Of a DNA stretch of 64,000 nt, positions 59,633-64,000 are shown piece by piece. The first letter of the stretch is position 1, and each line of letters opens with the position of its first letter. Source of the DNA: Pseudomonas laurylsulfativorans (GTDB lineage Bacteria; Pseudomonadota; Gammaproteobacteria; Pseudomonadales; Pseudomonadaceae). The notes under the pieces were generated by a model. The model saw nothing but the letters and a program-made list of their open reading frames with translations, was not told the DNA's origin and did not search any database. Made by a program: the position numbers and the translations under genes. The DNA is taken from positions 248,001-312,000 of the forward strand of contig NZ_MUJK01000002.1 of NCBI RefSeq assembly GCF_002906155.1, given 5' to 3'.

Positions 59633-60639
59633 GCGCCATTGCTCTCACCCGCATCCACAGTCGCACGCGCGAACTGGCACCGGGGTTCATCGTCAGTCTG
59701 ATCGTGGCGGCCGCCGCCTCGTTTCTGTCCGAGCACTACGGTGCGCCGGTCATGCTGTTCGCCCTGCTGCTGGGCATGGCCCTGAATTTTCTCGCCGATG
59801 ACGGTCCGTGCAAGGCCGGTGTCGAGTTCACTGCGCGTACGGTGCTGCGCATAGGCGTGGCGCTGCTGGGCATGCGCATCACCCTGGAACAAATGGCGGC
59901 GCTGGGCTGGAAGCCGATAGCGCTGGTGGTGATCCTGGTGGTGGTGACCATCAGCGTGTCCGTGATCGCCGCGAAGTTTCTGGGTTTCTCGCGGCTGTTC
60001 GGCATGCTCACTGGCGGCGCGACGGCGATCTGCGGCGCTTCGGCAGCCTTGGCGCTGGCGGCGGCGTTGCCGAACCATCCGCAGAAAGAGCGGGCGACCT
60101 TGTTCACTGTGATCGGCGTGTCGGCGTTGTCGACGATGGCGATGATCGTCTATCCGATGATCGCCAACTGGCTGCAGCTGTCGCCGCAGGTGGCGGGCGT
60201 GTTCCTTGGGGCCACGATCCACGACGTCGCCCAAGTGGTCGGCGCCGGCTACGGCATGTCGACCGAGACCGGTGACACCGCTACCGTGGTTAAACTGATG
60301 CGCGTTGCCATGCTCCTGCCGGTGATCGTCACTGCCGCGATGATCACCCGTATGCAAGGCGCTGACCCGACCGGCAAACGCCCGCCACTGTTGCCGTGGT
60401 TCGCCGTCGGCTTTCTGATTCTGGCCTGCATCAACAGCACCGGCTGGATCGCTCCGGCGGTGCAAGGCGGGGTCAATGAGTTGTCGCGCTGGTGCCTGGT
60501 GATTTCCATCAGTGCCCTGGGCATGAAGACCCGGCTCAAGGAACTGGCCGCGGTCGGGATCAAGCCGATTCTGCTGATGGTCGGGGAGACGGTGTTCCTC
60601 GTCGTGCTGGTGCTCTTGTTGTTGCGCTGGGGGCTCTGA
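59629..60639 (+). CDS. YeiH family putative sulfate/sulfonate exporter
   Basis: A 336-residue inner-membrane protein with about ten helices and the family segment TGGATAICGASAALALAAAL (near residues 128-147) and FLGATIHDVAQVVGAGYGMS (about 192-211). Members (UPF0324) are linked to export of sulfite or sulfate in organosulfonate users. With a TauD-type enzyme at the head of the operon, it may carry off sulfite. GAGGAG precedes the ATG. A terminator follows at 60791. Confidence 0.9.
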   Translation: MSAIALTRIHSRTRELAPGFIVSLIVAAAASFLSEHYGAPVMLFALLLGMALNFLADDGPCKAGVEFTARTVLRIGVALLGMRITLEQMAALGWKPIALVVILVVVTISVSVIAAKFLGFSRLFGMLTGGATAICGASAALALAAALPNHPQKERATLFTVIGVSALSTMAMIVYPMIANWLQLSPQVAGVFLGATIHDVAQVVGAGYGMSTETGDTATVVKLMRVAMLLPVIVTAAMITRMQGADPTGKRPPLLPWFAVGFLILACINSTGWIAPAVQGGVNELSRWCLVISISALGMKTRLKELAAVGIKPILLMVGETVFLVVLVLLLLRWGL

Positions 60640-60660
60640 ACATCGGCCAGGATTAAAACC

Positions 60661-60763
60661 TGTAGGAGCGAGCCTGCTCGCGATGAACCTGAGAACGCCA
60701 CGGGATGTCAGGTTCCCCGCGTTATCGTTGACCACCATCGCGAGCGAACTCGCTCCCACAAGG
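60661..60763. repeat. REPIN (inverted REP pair)
   Basis: TGTAGGAGCGAGCCTGCTCG and CGAGCGAACTCGCTCCCACA in opposite orientation, with GCGTTATCGTTGACC in the middle. Confidence 0.85.
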
Positions 60764-60790
60764 ATTGCAGCTCCAATCTCGCGCTTTCGC

Positions 60791-60821
60791 GGCGACTGTA
60801 CCAGCAGTCGCCGTTTTTTTT
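60791..60821 (+). terminator. Rho-independent terminator of the YeiH operon
   Basis: GGCGACTG-TACCA-GCAGTCGCC stem followed by eight T. Confidence 0.9.
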
Positions 60822-60847
60822 ACTGGTTTGGACTCGGACGCGGTCGC

Positions 60848-60949
60848 TTGTAGGCGCTGGCTTGCCAGCGATGGTCGTTAACGATAACGCGTGCGAACTG
60901 GTTAAACGCGGCGCGCTGGAGTCCATCGCCAGCAGGCTGGCTCCTACAT
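60848..60949. repeat. REPIN (GTAGGCGCTGGCTTGCCAGC type)
   Basis: TTGTAGGCGCTGGCTTGCCA and TCGCCAGCAGGCTGGCTCCT face each other, with CGTTAACGATAACGCG in the middle. Confidence 0.85.
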
Positions 60950-60974
60950 GAAGAACCTTTTTTGTGTGCTCGAC

Positions 60975-62009
60975 TCAGGATTCTTTCGGGCCTGCGACAG
61001 GTTTTGCCGTGGATTGTTTTTGCGCACGCCATGAAGCCGGCGGCATACCAAACTGACTGATAAACCACCGCGTAAACGAACTCGCCATCGAGTACCCGAG
61101 CATGTCGGCAATCCGACTGAGCGAGTAGTTCGGGTTGTCCAGATAACGCAGCACCAGGTCGCGGCGTACGTCGTTGATCACGTCATTGAACGCACAGCCG
61201 TCGTCCTTGAGGCGGCGTTGCAGGGTGCGTACGTTCATGCCCTGGCTCTGGGCGATCTGTTCGATGGTGGCGCGGCCCATGGGCAGCAGCAGGTAGATGG
61301 CCTTGCGCACTTCGAACAGCATCGAGGTGCCTTCGTGGCTTTGCAGTGAGTCGAGGTAGCTCTGGGCGTAGCGCGCCATCGCCGGGTCGGCGTTGGGGTT
61401 GGTCATGTCGAGGCTAGCGTCGGAGCAGACGATGCCGTTGAACTCGCTGCCGAACTCCAGTTTGCAGCCGAACAGACGGCGGTGCAGGTGCAGATTGTCC
61501 GGCGGCTGGTGCATGAAGTTGACGCTGTAGGGGTGCCAGTGTGAGCCGAGCAGGGCCGCGCAGAGGCGGAACATCACGCCGATGGCCAGCTCCGTGGCCT
61601 GGCGGCTGGGCATGGGTGTTTCGGTGACCACCTCTTCGCGGATGATCACCATCTTGCCGGCCTCTTCAATGAATATGGCCAGCGAATCATTCATCAGGTG
61701 CCGGTAATGCACCACCACCTGCAAGGCATCGCGCAGGGTGCGCTGGTGGCTGAGCAGCAGGCTGACCACGCCAAAGTCCGAGAGCTGGCGCGACTCGGCC
61801 ATGCTCAGGCCGAAGGTCTGGCAGCCGCTGGCGGCGGCCGAGTCTTCCAGCAAGCGAACGGCGGCATCGATATGGATACGGTGTTCAGGGGCTAGCAGTT
61901 GGGCCCTGCTCAAGCCGACAGCGGCCAGCACGTCGCGCGGGTTGAACCCCAGGTATTGGGTGACCTCCAGGTAGTTGGTCAAGACGGCGGCGCGAACAAG
62001 CTTGGTCAT
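60975..62009 (-). CDS. AraC family transcriptional regulator with arabinose-binding-type N-domain (OruR-like)
   Basis: A 344-residue regulator. The N-terminal DUF4880-free 'AraC_binding_2'-like domain covers about 15-195, and the C-terminal AraC HTH pair is at about 235-330 (TIEQIAQSQGMNVRTLQRRL and SLSRIADMLGYSMASSFTRW). This class (OruR, ArgR-like) responds to amino acids or fatty substrates. It is divergent from the serine hydrolase and DUF1302 genes, which are its probable targets. Operator-like repeats lie between them. Confidence 0.9.
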   Translation of the reverse strand: MTKLVRAAVLTNYLEVTQYLGFNPRDVLAAVGLSRAQLLAPEHRIHIDAAVRLLEDSAAASGCQTFGLSMAESRQLSDFGVVSLLLSHQRTLRDALQVVVHYRHLMNDSLAIFIEEAGKMVIIREEVVTETPMPSRQATELAIGVMFRLCAALLGSHWHPYSVNFMHQPPDNLHLHRRLFGCKLEFGSEFNGIVCSDASLDMTNPNADPAMARYAQSYLDSLQSHEGTSMLFEVRKAIYLLLPMGRATIEQIAQSQGMNVRTLQRRLKDDGCAFNDVINDVRRDLVLRYLDNPNYSLSRIADMLGYSMASSFTRWFISQFGMPPASWRAQKQSTAKPVAGPKES

Positions 62010-62071
62010 GCGAAGGTCTTCCCTGTGCCGATGGCGATTGGCGTGAGCGTGGCGACTATATCCAGCGTATC

Positions 62072-62087
62072 AACAGTTGAACAGTTG
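62072..62087. promoter_or_regulatory. Tandem AACAGTTG repeats
   Basis: AACAGTTGAACAGTTG, two exact 8-base copies back to back about 65 bases ahead of the AraC ATG. Possible AraC-type operator half sites. Confidence 0.4.
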
Positions 62088-62199
62088 TCATGTCGTTGAT
62101 GGTTTTCATGCTGTGCGGTCCCCAATCCTCTGCGCTGCGCGCAGCCATCAGCGCTCATCCGTTGATTACAGTGACCCTGCGCCAACCTGCGGGTTTTTT

Positions 62200-62214
62200 C
62201 GACCAGTGGTCGAG
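62200..62214. promoter_or_regulatory. Palindrome TCGACCA-G-TGGTCGA
   Basis: A perfect 7-base inverted repeat around one central base, midway in the divergent gap. Probable operator of an unidentified regulator. Confidence 0.4.
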
Positions 62215-62365
62215 CTGTCCGGATGTCCGACAATTTGTCATCAAAAGAAAAGTGCCTGACGTCCAATGTAAAGCGCTTCGGGTGGGCGAACTTTAATGTC
62301 GACTCTACAAAAAGCCCCTGGCGAAAACAGCCAGTCGAGTTATCGAGAAAGCGAAGGTGTTGACC

Positions 62366-62932
62366 GTGGACAAACTGCAAACTGCCGCCACCGTTCTGAT
62401 CGTCCCGGGTCTGCGCGAGCACGTGGCCGAACATTGGCAAACCTTGCTGCAAGCCCGGCTGGGCAAAGTGCGTAGCGTGCCGCCACTGGAGACCGACAAG
62501 CTCGATTGCATGGCCCGTGTGCGGGCGATTCAACACGAACTCGAACAGATCGAAGGCCCCGTGATTCTGGTGGCCCACAGCGCTGGTGTGCTGATGGTCG
62601 CGCACTGGGCAGCGCACTACAGTCGCCCAATCAAGGGCGCTTTATTGGCCGCGCCACCGGACCTCGATGCGGTCTGGCCGGCAAACTATCCATCTTCCGA
62701 AACCCTGCGTAACCAGGGCTGGAATCCTCTGCCACAAGGCCCGCTGCCATTTCGCAGCATCGTGGCCGGCAGCACCAACGATCACCTTGCCACGCTGCCT
62801 GCGGTCGCCCGCATGGCAGAAGGCTGGGGCGCCGAATTGCTCAATCTGGGCGATGTCGGCCACCTCAATCCGGCCGCAGGATTTGGCCACTGGCAGCAAG
62901 CCGAAGCACTCATCCTGGAGCTGGACCGCTAG
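62366..62932 (+). CDS. RBBP9/YdeN family serine hydrolase
   Basis: A 188-residue alpha/beta hydrolase. The nucleophile Ser lies in VAHSAGVLM (about 70-78), Asp in GSTNDHLAT (about 135-143), and the catalytic His in GDVGHLNPAAG (about 164-174). The start is taken at the GTG (VDKLQTA), 8 bases from AAGG; another GTG three codons earlier is possible. It has no signal peptide. It may hydrolyse small esters. It stands in front of the DUF1302 gene and divergent from the AraC regulator. Confidence 0.85.
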   Translation: MDKLQTAATVLIVPGLREHVAEHWQTLLQARLGKVRSVPPLETDKLDCMARVRAIQHELEQIEGPVILVAHSAGVLMVAHWAAHYSRPIKGALLAAPPDLDAVWPANYPSSETLRNQGWNPLPQGPLPFRSIVAGSTNDHLATLPAVARMAEGWGAELLNLGDVGHLNPAAGFGHWQQAEALILELDR

Positions 62933-63023
62933 TACAAGGAGCTGGACCGGCAGTACGCCACCGGCATTTGCCCTCATTCCTTAAACGCAAATCCATCGAG
63001 GCTTGCGTGAGGGCGGCTGCGCT

Positions 63024-63031
63024 AAAAACAA
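63024..63031 (+). promoter_or_regulatory. Crc/Hfq-type A-rich motif before the DUF1302 gene
   Basis: AAAAACAA fits AANAANAA and lies 26 bases before the ATG, in an A-rich leader. A second A-run follows at 63036. Confidence 0.4.
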
Positions 63032-63056
63032 ATACAAAAAGGGCGGAGACAACGCA

Positions 63057-64000
63057 ATGCACAACAACAAGAGTCACGGCTTCACCGCAGCACGCTACAC
63101 CTTGCTGGCCTCGGCCATTCTGGCCGTGATCGCGCCGGCGGCCCATGGGGTCGAGCTCGATCTGGGCAACCCGGACTGGACTGCGCGTCTGGATAACACC
63201 GTGAAGTACAACTACGGCGTGCGCACCGAAAGTGCCGACAAGCGCATGTTGGGAACGCCGAACAACAACGACGGCGATTACAACTTCCGCAAGGCCGGCA
63301 CCAACATCACCAACCGTATCGACCTGTTGACCGAAATGGACGTGGTCTACAAGAACGCCATGGGCTTTCGCGTCAGCGCCGCCACCTGGTACGACAAGGC
63401 CTATGACAACACCGGTTCCAACTCCAACCCGTTCGTCAACGGCAATGGTTCGACGTCGGGCCTGATCGCCAACGACCCGCGCCTGGCACCGGTCACCCAT
63501 GACAACGTCGGCAATGGCAGCTCGCACCTGAGCAATTATGCCCAGCGCTACTACAGCGGTCCTTCGGGGGAAATCCTCGATGCCTTCGTGTTCTACAGCA
63601 CCGAAGTGGGCGAGGAGTCGATGCTCAGCGTCAAGGCCGGTCAGCACAACGTGTTCTGGGGCGAGACCATTCTCAACCCGGTGCACTCGGTCAGCTACGG
63701 CCAGTCCGGTCTCGACCTGGCCAAGCTTGCTGCCTCGCCAGGCACTGAAGCCAAGGAACTGTTCGTCCCGCGCAACCAGTTGTCGATGTCGTTCACCGTC
63801 AACCCGGAATTGACCGTCGGTGCCCAGTACTTCCTCGATTGGGACGCCGCGCGTCTGCCGGAAGCCGGTACCTACTACGGTGGTTCCGATCTGGTCGGCT
63901 TTGGTGCGCAATCCTTCCTGCTCGGCAACACCAACGCCGTGGTCCCTGGCAGTCCGCTGGGTTGTGGCCTGGCGCCGTGCAACGCGTTGACCAACGTGCG
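63057..64000 (+). CDS. DUF1302 family outer-membrane protein (N-terminal part; runs off the window)
   Basis: The frame starts at MHNNKSHGFTAARY, 8 bases after GGAG, and is open to the window end: 314 residues of an expected 550-650. A signal peptide (about 1-31, end near AHG) is followed by VELDLGNPDWTARLDNTVKY, typical of DUF1302 beta-barrel proteins. In Pseudomonas these are usually followed by a DUF1329 lipoprotein gene and help import or degrade sterols, terpenes or aromatic compounds. Here it follows a hydrolase and an AraC regulator. Confidence 0.85.
   Translation, partial: MHNNKSHGFTAARYTLLASAILAVIAPAAHGVELDLGNPDWTARLDNTVKYNYGVRTESADKRMLGTPNNNDGDYNFRKAGTNITNRIDLLTEMDVVYKNAMGFRVSAATWYDKAYDNTGSNSNPFVNGNGSTSGLIANDPRLAPVTHDNVGNGSSHLSNYAQRYYSGPSGEILDAFVFYSTEVGEESMLSVKAGQHNVFWGETILNPVHSVSYGQSGLDLAKLAASPGTEAKELFVPRNQLSMSFTVNPELTVGAQYFLDWDAARLPEAGTYYGGSDLVGFGAQSFLLGNTNAVVPGSPLGCGLAPCNALTNV

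Larger units (their letters stand above)
60640..60974. other. Gap with two REPINs and a terminator
   Basis: About 335 bases between the YeiH gene and the convergent AraC gene. It holds a REPIN, a rho-independent terminator and a second REPIN, in that order. No gene is visible. Confidence 0.8.
62010..62365. other. Divergent regulatory gap between AraC and hydrolase genes
   Basis: About 355 bases without a gene. It contains tandem AACAGTTG repeats (62072-62087) and an odd palindrome TCGACCA-G-TGGTCGA (62200-62214). The remainder shows no clear ORF or RNA. Confidence 0.55.

Overview
The window looks like a chromosomal segment of a Pseudomonas of the P. fluorescens group. The evidence is the GC-rich coding sequence, about 18 REP/REPIN palindromes between genes (core like GTGGGAGCGGGCTTGC), and familiar Pseudomonas loci: fhpR-fhp, cyoABCDE, a periplasmic msrB-msrA pair and argD. 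No rRNA, tRNA, CRISPR array, insertion sequence or integrase was seen. Most of the window is ordinary core and shell genome. Two stretches are accessory in character: 17.9-31.7 kb and 33-43.6 kb.

Layout. 1-11.2 kb: the end of a TonB-dependent receptor, an AraC regulator and DMT exporter pair, an AT-rich membrane protein, a 2-hydroxyacid dehydrogenase, small conserved proteins, a GNAT-cheV pair, then the sigma54 activator fhpR divergent from flavohaemoglobin fhp, with three FhpR/NorR boxes and a sigma54-like promoter between them. 11.4-17.6 kb: dsbB, a 770-base leader with a probable Fur box, then the cytochrome bo3 oxidase operon cyoABCDE. 17.7-19.2 kb: a REPIN-rich island with a solo HigA/NadS-type antitoxin and a DUF3077 gene whose ribosome binding site is folded away behind a 20-codon leader ORF and a structured RNA.

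19.2-31.7 kb is the most interesting region. Ten same-strand genes encode an MFS exporter, ATP-grasp ligase, RidA deaminase, cupin, GST-like protein, KamA-type radical SAM aminomutase, PLP fold-IV aminotransferase, TauD-type dioxygenase, AurF-type di-iron N-oxygenase and an MBL-fold hydrolase. Two MocR-type (GntR plus aminotransferase) regulators flank them. I know of no described cluster with this content. The inferred job is to make and export a small N-oxygenated amino acid or dipeptide.

32-43.6 kb: an unrecognised 234-residue protein, a polyamine-type ABC importer, a GcvA-like LysR regulator, and an overlapping operon for a 2-keto acid decarboxylase (AruI-like), amidohydrolase, COG0523 GTPase and class II aldolase. 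This is probably a nitrogen-compound uptake and catabolism locus with Crc/Hfq-type A-rich motifs. 43.7-47.5 kb: a two-component system divergent from exported methionine sulfoxide reductases. 47.5-54 kb: a LysR regulator, argD, a YefM-YoeB toxin-antitoxin pair, a P-loop kinase-like protein, a secreted protein with an internal duplication, and a PhoD-like phosphatase. 54.2-60.6 kb: a seven-gene same-strand run (quinone oxidoreductase, TauD, BKACE, MFS, FrnE-like, Rieske ferredoxin, YeiH exporter) that looks like a catabolic operon, possibly for a sulfonated or betaine-like substrate. 61-64 kb: an AraC regulator, a small serine hydrolase and the start of a DUF1302 outer-membrane protein that runs off the window.
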